NCBI GenBank assembly: GCA_024645045.1
Contig: JAHEGO010000008.1
Coordinates: 1-42,208 of the forward strand
Direction of reading: 5' to 3'
DNA length: 42,208 nucleotides
Source: Sphingobacteriaceae bacterium
Lineage (GTDB): Bacteria; Bacteroidota; Bacteroidia; Sphingobacteriales; Sphingobacteriaceae
Part shown: in pieces, positions 16,683-25,376 of the stretch
Layout: the number at the start of each line of letters is the position of its first letter
How positions within the stretch are numbered: position 1 is the stretch's first letter
The notes under the pieces: generated by a model
Database searches by the model: none
Told to the model about the DNA's origin: nothing
The model's input: the letters and a program-made list of their open reading frames with translations, nothing else
Program-made: the position numbers and the translations under genes

Positions 16683-18797
16683 TTAAAGACTTATGCCTAA
16701 ATGTTGAAATACAAATGACCAAACATCTGCTGCTTCCTCAATTATTTTTGAAGTAGGTTTGCCAGCACCATGTCCTGCTTTCGAATCTATGCGAATTAAA
16801 ATAGGATTTTCACCCTGTTGGTTGGCTTGTAAGGTAGCAGCAAACTTAAAAGAATGTGCTGGTACTACACGGTCATCATGATCTGCGGTGGTAATTAATG
16901 TTGCAGGATAATTACTTTGTTTAATATTATGTAATGGAGAATATTTAATCAAGTAATTGAATTGAGATTGATTTTCGCTTGAACCATATTCAACAGCCCA
17001 GCCCCAACCAATAGTGAATTTATGATAGCGTAACATATCTAATACGCCAACACCAGGTAATGCCACTTTATACAAGTCTGGTCTTTGTGTCATGCAAGCG
17101 CCAACCAATAAGCCTCCATTTGAACGACCATTGATGGCAAGTTTCTCGCTGCTGGTATATTTTTCTTTTATCAAAAATTCCGCAGCACCAATAAAGTCGT
17201 CAAATACATTTTGTTTATTTGCAAGCATTCCTGCTTTATGCCACTCTTCACCAAATTCACCGCCGCCACGTAAGCTAACCTGGGCGTATATTCCACCCTT
17301 TTCTAAGAAATATAAATTAGATACACTAAAGGTTGGTGTTAAACTAATATTGAATCCTCCATATCCATAAAGTAATAATGGATTCTGGCCGTCTAATTTA
17401 ATTCCTTTTTTATGTACAATAAACATTGGAACTTTTGTTCCGTCTTTTGAATCAAACCAAACTTGATTTGTTTCATAATTATCGGTGTTAATTTTGAAAG
17501 CAGATTTTTTATATAATTCGATTTTGCCAGTAGGGATATCTAAATTATAAATAGTTCCTGGTGTAGTAAAATTAGTAAAACTGAAATAAAAATTATTCTC
17601 ATTATTACTTGCTTCAGCAAGTGTAATAGTTCCTATGCCAGGTAATTCAATGTCTTTTATTTTTTTACCATCTACTGAATATTCGCTTAATTGATTACTT
17701 GCATTTTTCAAGTAAGTAGCATATAACCTACCACCTACAGTGCTTACAGACTGTAATAAGTCTTTTTGTTCTGGTATAATAGTTTTCCAGTTTTGTTTTT
17801 GACTGTTAGCTGGATTAATAGCAACTACTTTATAATTAGGAGCGTCTTGGTCCATTAAGACTAGCAAGTCCTCATCTATGTTATCAATTACCTCAAAGTT
17901 GTTTTTAAAGCCTTTTAAAAGCGTAATTAACTTTGCGTTTTTATCTTTTAAATTTTTTACTAAAATTTCGTTTCCAGATGTACCTTCCGAAGCAGAAATA
18001 ATTAAGTAGTTTTCATTTTCTGTTACCGCTGCTCCAAAATATCTAAGCGGATGCGCCTTGTCTTCATAAATCAATTCATCATTTTTTTGATCTTGACCTA
18101 ATTGGTGAAAATATACTTTTTGAAATTGATTTTGATTAGAGAATTCACTCACCCCTTTAGGGGCGTCATAACGGCTATAGTAGAAGCCATCGCCTTTCCA
18201 GGCTGCGCCAGAAAATTTCACCCATTCAATTTTATCTTTTGTTAATTGTTGAGTAGCTACATCAATTACATATATTTCATTCCAATCGGAACCTGATCTT
18301 GCAATTGCATAAGCAGCATATTTAAAATCGTTAGAAAATGTTAAACTAACCAATGCAACCGTTCCATCGTTGGATAATTTATTAGGGTCTAAAAAAACTT
18401 TTTCAGCTCCATCAATCCCTTTTTTATAATAAATAACGGATTGATTTTGCAAGCCATCATTTTTTGAGAAAAAATAATAGTTTCCTTTTTTATAAGGAGC
18501 AGTTTCTTTTGCATAATTCCATATTTCAGTTAATTCGTCTTTTATTTTTGACCTAAATGGAATTTGAGATAAATAGTTTTGTGTAACTGTATTTTGGGCT
18601 GTTACCCAGTCTGCTGTTTCCTTTGTGGTGTCATTTTCCAGCCAACGGTAAGGGTCTGCAATGGTTTGACCGAAATAATTGTCAGTCACTGAATCTTTTT
18701 TTGTTTCTGGATAGGGCATAAGGTTAATTTTAGTATCATTCATTTTGCAGCCATTGATTAAGATAATAGCAGAAAAAATAAGTAAGACATTTTTCAT
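16683..18797 (-). CDS. Prolyl oligopeptidase family serine peptidase (S9A), lipoprotein
   Basis: Prolyl oligopeptidases cut short peptides after proline. The 704-residue product has a lipoprotein signal (lipobox INGC, Cys17), an N-terminal segment PYRWLEND at about 50-57 typical of S9A, a seven-bladed propeller (about 80-420) and the alpha/beta hydrolase domain. The catalytic Ser is near 559 in NGRSNGG, the Asp is in DHDDRV near 640, and the His is near 676 in AGHGAGKP. All three are intact, so the enzyme should be active in the periplasm or at the inner face of the outer membrane. It follows gldB by 10 bases and is probably cotranscribed. Peptide scavenging is the likely role; a link to gliding is not shown. 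Confidence 0.94.
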   Translation of the reverse strand: MKNVLLIFSAIILINGCKMNDTKINLMPYPETKKDSVTDNYFGQTIADPYRWLENDTTKETADWVTAQNTVTQNYLSQIPFRSKIKDELTEIWNYAKETAPYKKGNYYFFSKNDGLQNQSVIYYKKGIDGAEKVFLDPNKLSNDGTVALVSLTFSNDFKYAAYAIARSGSDWNEIYVIDVATQQLTKDKIEWVKFSGAAWKGDGFYYSRYDAPKGVSEFSNQNQFQKVYFHQLGQDQKNDELIYEDKAHPLRYFGAAVTENENYLIISASEGTSGNEILVKNLKDKNAKLITLLKGFKNNFEVIDNIDEDLLVLMDQDAPNYKVVAINPANSQKQNWKTIIPEQKDLLQSVSTVGGRLYATYLKNASNQLSEYSVDGKKIKDIELPGIGTITLAEASNNENNFYFSFTNFTTPGTIYNLDIPTGKIELYKKSAFKINTDNYETNQVWFDSKDGTKVPMFIVHKKGIKLDGQNPLLLYGYGGFNISLTPTFSVSNLYFLEKGGIYAQVSLRGGGEFGEEWHKAGMLANKQNVFDDFIGAAEFLIKEKYTSSEKLAINGRSNGGLLVGACMTQRPDLYKVALPGVGVLDMLRYHKFTIGWGWAVEYGSSENQSQFNYLIKYSPLHNIKQSNYPATLITTADHDDRVVPAHSFKFAATLQANQQGENPILIRIDSKAGHGAGKPTSKIIEEAADVWSFVFQHLGISL

Positions 18798-18807
18798 AAG
18801 CTGTTCT

Positions 18808-19845
18808 TTATAAATTTTTAGGTTTGTATTTTGCTAATTTTAATATTTTCTGTGCGTCATTTTCATTCCATAATTCTTCAAAACTTACTGAAGGGTTATT
18901 TTCCATGTAGTTTTTTACAATTTGCCATCCACACCAAATTCCAATTCTTGGTGCAGAATTATTTGCAAGCCCAGAGGTAAAAGGAGCTTCTTCTAAATAC
19001 TTATTGTATTTTTTTTGTTCGGTTGAAAACAAGAGGTTATCCTCTACAAATAATTTATAAATATTTTCTTCGTTGCTTTTGCACCAGTTAATTTGATCGC
19101 CTGAGTAGCCTATTTTTATTGAATCTTCGGCATCAGGCAATAATAAATCTATGCCATACATTATTTTGCCTTCTTTAATCATTTCTGCTAAAAGAGAAGG
19201 GCTTAGTGCTGCTTCAGGTAATTTTGCAGACAATAATGCTTTGGCTGATGCAGCTCCAATATATTCTTTACTTAATCTTCTAGTAATATATTCAGGAAAA
19301 TTGACCGAAGGATAAAATCGATAATTGCTTCCCATAAACATGTCAAGTCCAATGCCAATATAATTTGGACTTGTTACAATGGCATTGTTGAATCCAGAAA
19401 TAAAGGTAACCACATGAGGAATGCTATCATTAGGGTATAAGGTATGGTAGTTTTTTAAAACTGTACTTATGCTACGTGCAATTTCGTTGTTGTCTGGGTA
19501 AGTTTTTTTTACATCCTGGTATAGGTTTTTTAAATCTGGATGATTGATAAAATCTTTTAAGATTAGGTCAAAGTTAGGTCCATTTGGCTCGCCAAAATTC
19601 ATGATTCTGCCAAAATAGATATCGTAAAAAGAACCATATTTTTTAGCTAATGCTTTTTTAGCTTGACCAAGGTTTTTTTGATCGATTTCAAAAACAGCTT
19701 GCTCAAATCTATCTACCGGAATAACTTCAGTCTTTGACTGCCCAAATAAGCCTTTCTGCTTTGTGTTTTCCTTACAAGCGCTAGTTAAAATCAATAACGA
19801 GCATAGTAATAAAATCAGATTATTTTGTTTCCTTTGTGATGGCAT
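18808..19845 (-). CDS. gldB: GldB-like gliding motility lipoprotein
   Basis: GldB is a lipoprotein required for gliding and for type IX secretion in Flavobacterium; its biochemical role is unknown. The 345-residue product has a lipobox LTSAC (Cys24). The family-typical opening VIPVDRFEQAVFEID follows at about 40-54, with the central segment YIGIGLDMFMGSNYRFYPS near 160-178 and the segment FPEYITRRLSKEYIGAASAK just after it. It has no enzymatic motif that I can see. The gene lies divergently from nadE; gldB beside an NAD synthetase gene is seen in other gliding Bacteroidota, which supports the call. The usual partner gldC is not adjacent. The protein could be an M48-like or DUF-type relative, but the pattern fits GldB best. 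Confidence 0.85.
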   Translation of the reverse strand: MPSQRKQNNLILLLCSLLILTSACKENTKQKGLFGQSKTEVIPVDRFEQAVFEIDQKNLGQAKKALAKKYGSFYDIYFGRIMNFGEPNGPNFDLILKDFINHPDLKNLYQDVKKTYPDNNEIARSISTVLKNYHTLYPNDSIPHVVTFISGFNNAIVTSPNYIGIGLDMFMGSNYRFYPSVNFPEYITRRLSKEYIGAASAKALLSAKLPEAALSPSLLAEMIKEGKIMYGIDLLLPDAEDSIKIGYSGDQINWCKSNEENIYKLFVEDNLLFSTEQKKYNKYLEEAPFTSGLANNSAPRIGIWCGWQIVKNYMENNPSVSFEELWNENDAQKILKLAKYKPKNL

Positions 19846-19869
19846 TTTTCTATCTATTGATATAAATAG

Positions 19870-19898
19870 TAAAGTTAAAAACTTTAGGCATTTTTCAA
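19870..19898 (-). promoter_or_regulatory. Candidate promoter of gldB
   Basis: On the minus strand a TTG (19898-19896) is followed after 18 bases by TAACTTTA (19877-19870), one mismatch from TAnnTTTG. The box is about 25 bases upstream of the gldB ATG at 19845. The same bases form a small inverted repeat, AAAGTT-AAA-AACTTT. No convincing nadE promoter is seen on the other strand of this 81-base gap. Confidence 0.45.
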
Positions 19899-19926
19899 TG
19901 ATTGGTGGCTTAATTCTGTAAAATAA

Positions 19927-21561
19927 ATGAAAATAATATTAGCGCAAATAAATGTACATGTTGGAAATTTTGAACAAAACTTCCAAAAAATACAGCAGGA
20001 AATATCTTTGGCAAAAATTGCACAGGTAGACCTAATAATTTTTCCTGAATTAGCAATTTGCGGTTATCCCCCTCGTGATTTTTTAGATTACTCATATTTT
20101 ATAGAACAAGTTGACTTGTATATTTCACGCATTGCTAAAATTTGTACAGACATTACCTGTATTATTGGGGCGCCAATAAATAATGAAGCAACTTCTGGAA
20201 AAAAATTATTTAATGCAGCATACGTATTGGCAAATGGAACAATTCAAAATGTTGTTCATAAATCTTTATTGCCAACATACGATGTCTTTGATGAATACCG
20301 TTATTTTGAGCCTGCTAAGAGTGTTAGCTGTGTTGAAGTTGGTGGAAAAAAAATTGCACTGACCATTTGTGAAGATTTATGGAATGCAGCCGAAAATCCA
20401 CTGTATGATCATACTCCAATGGATTTATTAATGCAAGAGCAACCAGAATTGATGATTAATATTGCAGCATCTCCATTCGATTACCTTCAAGAAGATAAGC
20501 GGAAGCAAATGTTAAAAGCGAATTGTGTGAAATACAATTTGCCTTTAGTTTATGTCAATCATGTTGGTGCGCAAACCGAAATAATTTTTGACGGAGGTTC
20601 GATGGTGATGAATGCGCAAGGTGAACTGTTACAAGAAGCAAAATATTTTCAAGAAGATTGTCTGTTAATTGAAGATTTAACACAATTAATTTCAGAAAAT
20701 AAAATTATCACTACTACAAATGATATAGCAATTCAAAAAATCGAAAAAGCGCTGTTATTAGGTATTCAAGATTATTTTTCTAAATCTGGATTTTCGAAAG
20801 CGGTTTTAGGATTGTCTGGAGGTATTGATTCTGCCGTTGTTTGCGCCTTAGCTACAAAAGCCTTAGGCCCTAAAAATGTATTAGCTGTTTTATTGCCCTC
20901 TGCATATTCTTCTGACCATTCCATATCTGATGCCATGGCACTCATAGAGAATTTAGGGATAGAATATAGTCATATAAATATTGAAGCAACTGTAAAATCT
21001 GCTGAAAATACCTTAGCTGATTTATTTCATGGAACACAAGCAGACATTACAGAAGAAAACTTACAAGCTAGAGTACGTGGTTTATTGTTAATGGCTGTGT
21101 CAAATAAATTTGGGCATATATTATTAAATACATCTAATAAGAGTGAAGCTGCAGTAGGCTATGGCACTTTGTATGGTGATATGAGTGGTGGTATTTCTGT
21201 TATTGGTGATGTATATAAAACGAAAGTATTTGAATTGGCTAAATGGATTAATCGTTCAACTGAGATAATTCCTTGGAACACTATTCAGAAAGCACCAAGT
21301 GCCGAATTACGCCATAACCAAAAGGATTCAGATTCACTTCCTGATTATGACTTGCTAGATCAAGTATTGCATTTGTATATTGAAGAACAATTAGGACTTG
21401 CAGAAATTATTGCTAAGGGCTTCGATGAAATGCTTGTTAAGCGTGTATTGATGCTGGTTAATCGAAGTGAATATAAGCGCTATCAAACGCCACCAACTTT
21501 AAGGGTTTCGCCTAAAGCATTTGGTATGGGAAGAAGAATGCCAATAGTTGCGAAGTATTAA
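19927..21561 (+). CDS. nadE: Glutamine-dependent NAD+ synthetase
   Basis: The enzyme makes NAD from deamido-NAD, ATP and ammonia, taking the ammonia from glutamine. The 544-residue product joins two domains. An N-terminal nitrilase-like amidase carries the catalytic triad Glu41 (FPELAICGYPPRDF), Lys112 (HKSLLPTYDVFDE) and Cys148 (LTICEDLW). A C-terminal synthetase has the pyrophosphatase loop SGGIDS at 297-302, and NTSNKSEAAVGYGTLYGD near 400-417. The length and the presence of both domains show the glutamine-using type. It is divergent from gldB and its end overlaps the LytTR regulator gene on the other strand by 4 bases. Confidence 0.97.
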   Translation: MKIILAQINVHVGNFEQNFQKIQQEISLAKIAQVDLIIFPELAICGYPPRDFLDYSYFIEQVDLYISRIAKICTDITCIIGAPINNEATSGKKLFNAAYVLANGTIQNVVHKSLLPTYDVFDEYRYFEPAKSVSCVEVGGKKIALTICEDLWNAAENPLYDHTPMDLLMQEQPELMINIAASPFDYLQEDKRKQMLKANCVKYNLPLVYVNHVGAQTEIIFDGGSMVMNAQGELLQEAKYFQEDCLLIEDLTQLISENKIITTTNDIAIQKIEKALLLGIQDYFSKSGFSKAVLGLSGGIDSAVVCALATKALGPKNVLAVLLPSAYSSDHSISDAMALIENLGIEYSHINIEATVKSAENTLADLFHGTQADITEENLQARVRGLLLMAVSNKFGHILLNTSNKSEAAVGYGTLYGDMSGGISVIGDVYKTKVFELAKWINRSTEIIPWNTIQKAPSAELRHNQKDSDSLPDYDLLDQVLHLYIEEQLGLAEIIAKGFDEMLVKRVLMLVNRSEYKRYQTPPTLRVSPKAFGMGRRMPIVAKY

Positions 21562-22250
21562 ATTTTGAATTTTTCAAAAAACTCTGCTTCATAGCTTGTG
21601 CCAATTGGAATTTCTTGACCTTGTATTAAAATAGTTTTGTTTCGCACATTTTCAATTTTACTGTATGGTACAATAAAAGATCGGTGCACTCTTAGGAATT
21701 CTTTAGCAGGCAATTTCGCTAATATATTTTTCATTGTCATTCTTGCAACTATTAATTTATTATCGCCATAGAATACCTTAAGATAATCTCCTAATCCTTC
21801 TATATAGTGGATTTCAGACAATGCTATTTTGGTGAGTTTGTAATCTGCTCTAATCAATAAAAACTTGTCTGCTGGGTTTTCATTTTGACTTTTTAATTGA
21901 TAATATTCAACAGCTTTGTTAACTGCTTTAGCAAATCTATTTTCTTCAAATGGTTTTAATAAATAGTCAATTGCATTTAAGTTGTATGCATCAAGTGCAA
22001 ATTCGCTAAATGCTGTTGTAAAAATTACCATTACATTTTCTGGCAATTGTTTTACCAGTTCAAGACCAGTAATGGATGGCATTTGAATGTCTAAAAAAAC
22101 CAGTTCAACAGGAAACTTTTGAAGGTAGGAAATTGCAGCACTTGGTTTCGTAAATGTTTTTTCTAATTGGATAGTTGATATTTGGCTACAAAAGCGACTG
22201 ATGAGTTCAAGTGCTAATGGCTCATCATCTATTGCAATTGCTCGGATCAT
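21558..22250 (-). CDS. LytTR-family response regulator
   Basis: The 230-residue protein has a CheY-like receiver (about 1-120) with acidic pocket residues DDE at 8-10, phosphoacceptor Asp54 in VFLDIQMP, the conserved Thr in VIFTTAF, and the Lys in LLKPFEE. A LytTR DNA-binding domain follows (about 135-230), with the segments IHYIEGLGDYLKVF and FLRVHRSFIVPYSKI. It is translated from an ATG that overlaps the stop of the sensor kinase gene (ATGA), so the two form a pair. LytTR regulators bind direct repeats; target genes cannot be read from the window, although the ABC exporter operon directly upstream is an obvious candidate. Both DNA-binding and receiver residues look intact. Confidence 0.95.
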   Translation of the reverse strand: MIRAIAIDDEPLALELISRFCSQISTIQLEKTFTKPSAAISYLQKFPVELVFLDIQMPSITGLELVKQLPENVMVIFTTAFSEFALDAYNLNAIDYLLKPFEENRFAKAVNKAVEYYQLKSQNENPADKFLLIRADYKLTKIALSEIHYIEGLGDYLKVFYGDNKLIVARMTMKNILAKLPAKEFLRVHRSFIVPYSKIENVRNKTILIQGQEIPIGTSYEAEFFEKFKI

Positions 22251-23350
22251 TTTATTTTAATTTTTAAATTTACTTGATAATCGTTTGCAGTTTGTTTGAT
22301 ATTTAAATCATAATTACCTGCATAAATCAGTGCTAATCTTTTCTTAACATTATCAATTCCTGTGCCAGTATTACTTAGGTCCATTAAAGATACTGGTACA
22401 ATTTTATTCTCTACTGTTAGTTCTATACTATCTATTAAAATATTTATTTTGATCAAAATAGCCGAATCTTTTTCAGGATTAACACCATATTTGAAAGCAT
22501 TCTCAATAAAAGGAATCAATAATAAGGGGGCAATTTCAAGGTCGTTTTGATTGCCATTAATTTCAAGTTTTACAGCTGCTGTTTTACCAATTCTAATTTT
22601 TTGAAGTTCTATATAGCTGCTGATGTATTCTATTTCTTTGGCTATTGCAATAAAATCGTTTTGTGCATCTGTTATATTGTAACGCATCATACCTGAAAGT
22701 TTTACTATGGCATTTGCAGTATCATCGGATTTCTTTAAAGCCAATGAATATATACTATTTAAAGTATTGAATAAAAAGTGAGGATTAATTTGAGATTTTA
22801 AATATGCGAGCTCAGCGGCTAGTTTTTCTTTTTCAGTTTGTTTGTATCTGCTTTGTAATTTTATGGCAACAGCAATAATGAAAACAGAAATAAATAAAAA
22901 CAGGTCATCTTCCCAGTGACCCGGGCCTGGTTTTTTCCTACCATCTGGCTCAAAAAAGTCAGGTTTTTCTGTTGCCAGCGCTTCATTTTTCAGTTCTTCT
23001 TTACTTAAAAGAATCATTTCATTGTTAGGGCCATGTCTATGTGGTGGAGGACCTCCCTTTGATTCGATTAGTATAGGTGGAATGATAGTAACAATGCCAC
23101 TAAAAATAAAGAAAATAAAAAATGCAATGTATTTTCTATCAAATAATTTAGGTACTAAAAAATAATAACTAAAATAAAAGAACAAGGTTAATAAACCATT
23201 TGCTAATAGGTTTTTTAATAGCATAAAGTCTAAACCATTTGCATTGCTTTGTCCAGGAAATGGTTCTGGTTTTAATAAAAAAGGCGCTAGCATAAAAATA
23301 CAAATGCAAACAATTTGTATCCAAAGCGATTTTTTCGAATTATTAATCAT
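22247..23350 (-). CDS. LytS/YehU-type sensor histidine kinase
   Basis: The 367-residue protein has four predicted membrane helices (about 9-27, 44-68, 74-94 and 150-165). Between helices three and four lies a polar loop that should face the periplasm and carries GGPPPHRHGPNNE near 99-111 and a second Pro/Gly/His stretch near 137-146. The kinase part has the phosphorylated His191 in QINPHFLFNTLNSI, an N box IPFIENAFKYGV and a G box GTGIDNVKKRL, the set typical of the His_kinase/HATPase family paired with LytTR regulators. The signal sensed is unknown. The 87-base gap to the ABC ATPase gene shows only a weak imperfect inverted repeat (AAACCC/GGGTTT), so cotranscription with the exporter is possible but not certain. 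Confidence 0.93.
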   Translation of the reverse strand: MINNSKKSLWIQIVCICIFMLAPFLLKPEPFPGQSNANGLDFMLLKNLLANGLLTLFFYFSYYFLVPKLFDRKYIAFFIFFIFSGIVTIIPPILIESKGGPPPHRHGPNNEMILLSKEELKNEALATEKPDFFEPDGRKKPGPGHWEDDLFLFISVFIIAVAIKLQSRYKQTEKEKLAAELAYLKSQINPHFLFNTLNSIYSLALKKSDDTANAIVKLSGMMRYNITDAQNDFIAIAKEIEYISSYIELQKIRIGKTAAVKLEINGNQNDLEIAPLLLIPFIENAFKYGVNPEKDSAILIKINILIDSIELTVENKIVPVSLMDLSNTGTGIDNVKKRLALIYAGNYDLNIKQTANDYQVNLKIKIK

Positions 23351-23437
23351 CTTTAAATTTAACAGAAATGGGGGATGATAGGAAGCTGTAAATTAATTTT
23401 GAGATAAACCCATGTTATTTGTAGGTATTATCGGGTT

Positions 23438-24118
23438 TTATTGCCTAATTATTCGACCATCGGCCATTTCAATTATCCTTTTGGTGTTTGCAGCAAAGCT
23501 TTGGTCGTGGGTAACAATTAACAATGTTTGGTTGTAAACTTCGGCTAGTTCCTTAAAAATATCGAATACAATTAAACTGTTTTTGTTATCTAGGTTTCCA
23601 GTAGGTTCATCGCCCATGATGATAAGTGGGTCATTGATTAATGAACGAGCAATAGACACGCGTTGCTTTTGTCCACCAGATAATTGATTTGCTTTTTTCA
23701 AGGCTTCATTTTCAATACCCAACATCTTTAGTTTTTCCATTGCACGGTATTCCACTTCTTCTTTGCTGTATTTGTTTAGTTTTAAACCTGGCAGCATTAC
23801 ATTTTCTAGTACATTGAATTCATTTAACAAATAATGAAATTGAAAGACAAACCCAATATATTCATTTCTAACAATGGCTAATTCACTTTCTTTTTTATTT
23901 TTCATCAATTCATTATTGATGTATAAATCACCTTCGTAATCTGTATCCATAGTTGACAGGATGTATAGCAGTGTTGATTTTCCACAGCCTGACTTTCCAA
24001 TTACGGATACAAACTCACCTTTGGTAATTTCAAAACTGATGTCTGATAATATTTTTACATCAACAGGGTCATGAAAACTTTTGTTGATATTTTTTGCTGA
24101 TAGAATTATTTCTGACAT
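23438..24118 (-). CDS. ABC transporter ATPase (MacB/LolD/DevA type)
   Basis: This is the energising subunit of an ABC exporter of the type that drives periplasm-spanning export rather than transport through a channel in the membrane. The 226-residue product has Walker A GKSGCGKST at about 41-49, a Q-loop near 93 (FVFQFHYL), the signature LSGGQKQR at 146-153, Walker B LIIMGDEPT at 165-173, and the switch His in VTHDQ. It starts 1 base after the permease stop, so the three exporter genes are one transcript. Confidence 0.95.
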   Translation of the reverse strand: MSEIILSAKNINKSFHDPVDVKILSDISFEITKGEFVSVIGKSGCGKSTLLYILSTMDTDYEGDLYINNELMKNKKESELAIVRNEYIGFVFQFHYLLNEFNVLENVMLPGLKLNKYSKEEVEYRAMEKLKMLGIENEALKKANQLSGGQKQRVSIARSLINDPLIIMGDEPTGNLDNKNSLIVFDIFKELAEVYNQTLLIVTHDQSFAANTKRIIEMADGRIIRQ

Positions 24119-24119
24119 C

Positions 24120-25376
24120 TTATTTACCTCTAATAATGTTTACTGGATCTATCTTACTTGCTTTTCTAGCTGGAAAGAAACCAGCCATATATGTGGTGAC
24201 TAATGAAAATACAATGCCAATCAAATAATAGAGTGCTTTATAATTAATAGGGAAAGTTTTTATAGTCGGTAATGACGGGGTATTAAATGGAATATTGTCG
24301 ATGATAACTGAAAAGCCAAATCCAAATAGCACACCCAATAAGCCGCCAAAAATGCCAATGCTCAATGCAATGTAAATGAATATTTTTTTAACATCTGAGC
24401 CTGAAAACCCTGTTGCTTTTAAGATTGCGATGGTATCCATCTTTTCGTAAATCAACATATTTAAAATATTGTAGATTCCAAAACCCGCTACAATTAATAA
24501 TACTACCCCTACAGAATAAGAGATAATGGTTCTAACAGTACTACCAGTTTCAAATTGCGAGTTAGCAGTTTGGATGTCTTCGGCATCACAATCAAAAAGT
24601 GCTGCATATTCTTTAGCAATTTTTGGTGCCTGTTTGATATCGATTAATTTTACTTGAATATCTGTTAAGTAATTATTTGATTTGCCCATTAGTTTTTGGG
24701 CTGTTGCAATTGATGAATAACTTTGTACTTTATCTAAATCTTGTAATCCAGATTGAAATACACCTACTACTTTTAATGGCATTAAGTTTCCATCAGTGGT
24801 ATTGATTTGTACCACATCACCAATATTTGCCATGAGCTTTTCTGCTAAGCCCTTTCCTAAGATGATGCTATTGGGAACATTCTTCAAATCAGCTGCATTA
24901 CCAGCTGTGACATAATCTTTAAATGAAAATAGTTTACTTTCTGCGGTAACATCAATGCCGTTTATTGCGCCAGTAATGGCCAATGTTCCGTAGGTAAAAA
25001 ATACTTGAGCCGAAATTTTCGGTGCATAGCCTAATACCCTTTTATCTTTATCTAAAATTTCAAAAATGTGTTCGGTATTATAAATTGATAACCTGCTACT
25101 ACTAGACTTAATAGAATTAATGAAATTGTGGCTTTTTTGAAACTGGCTACTTAAATTTATTGCTTGATTTTTACTCGGCTTAATTTCATTATAAATACGA
25201 ACATGTGCTGTTCTGTTTAGTATTAGACCATCTAGCAAATCGTTAAGCCCATTCATAAAACTCAACAATGCTACAAACATAGAGATACTGAATGTGACGC
25301 CAATTGCTGCAACAAGGGTTTGCTTCCATCTTGCCAACAACAATTCTTTTGCAATTTTGATCAGTAGACTAGACAT
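24120..25376 (-). CDS. FtsX/MacB-type ABC permease
   Basis: The 418-residue protein has one membrane helix near 18-40, a large periplasmic domain of MacB type (about 45-275), and three C-terminal helices (about 283-308, 332-357 and 380-402). The last carries the family-typical FFPARKASKIDPVNIIRGK ending. This four-helix topology matches LolC/E, MacB and DevC permeases. No second permease gene is present, so a homodimer is expected. It abuts the adaptor gene upstream without a gap and the ATPase gene downstream with one base, which fits a MacAB- or DevBCA-like tripartite exporter that would use an outer membrane channel encoded elsewhere. The substrate cannot be inferred. Confidence 0.93.
   Translation of the reverse strand: MSSLLIKIAKELLLARWKQTLVAAIGVTFSISMFVALLSFMNGLNDLLDGLILNRTAHVRIYNEIKPSKNQAINLSSQFQKSHNFINSIKSSSSRLSIYNTEHIFEILDKDKRVLGYAPKISAQVFFTYGTLAITGAINGIDVTAESKLFSFKDYVTAGNAADLKNVPNSIILGKGLAEKLMANIGDVVQINTTDGNLMPLKVVGVFQSGLQDLDKVQSYSSIATAQKLMGKSNNYLTDIQVKLIDIKQAPKIAKEYAALFDCDAEDIQTANSQFETGSTVRTIISYSVGVVLLIVAGFGIYNILNMLIYEKMDTIAILKATGFSGSDVKKIFIYIALSIGIFGGLLGVLFGFGFSVIIDNIPFNTPSLPTIKTFPINYKALYYLIGIVFSLVTTYMAGFFPARKASKIDPVNIIRGK

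Noticed and set aside
23402-23437. Imperfect inverted repeat (AAACCC/GGGTTT) after the ABC ATPase gene as a terminator
   Set aside because: The stem has about 7 pairs with a loop over 20 bases and no T run, too weak to call.
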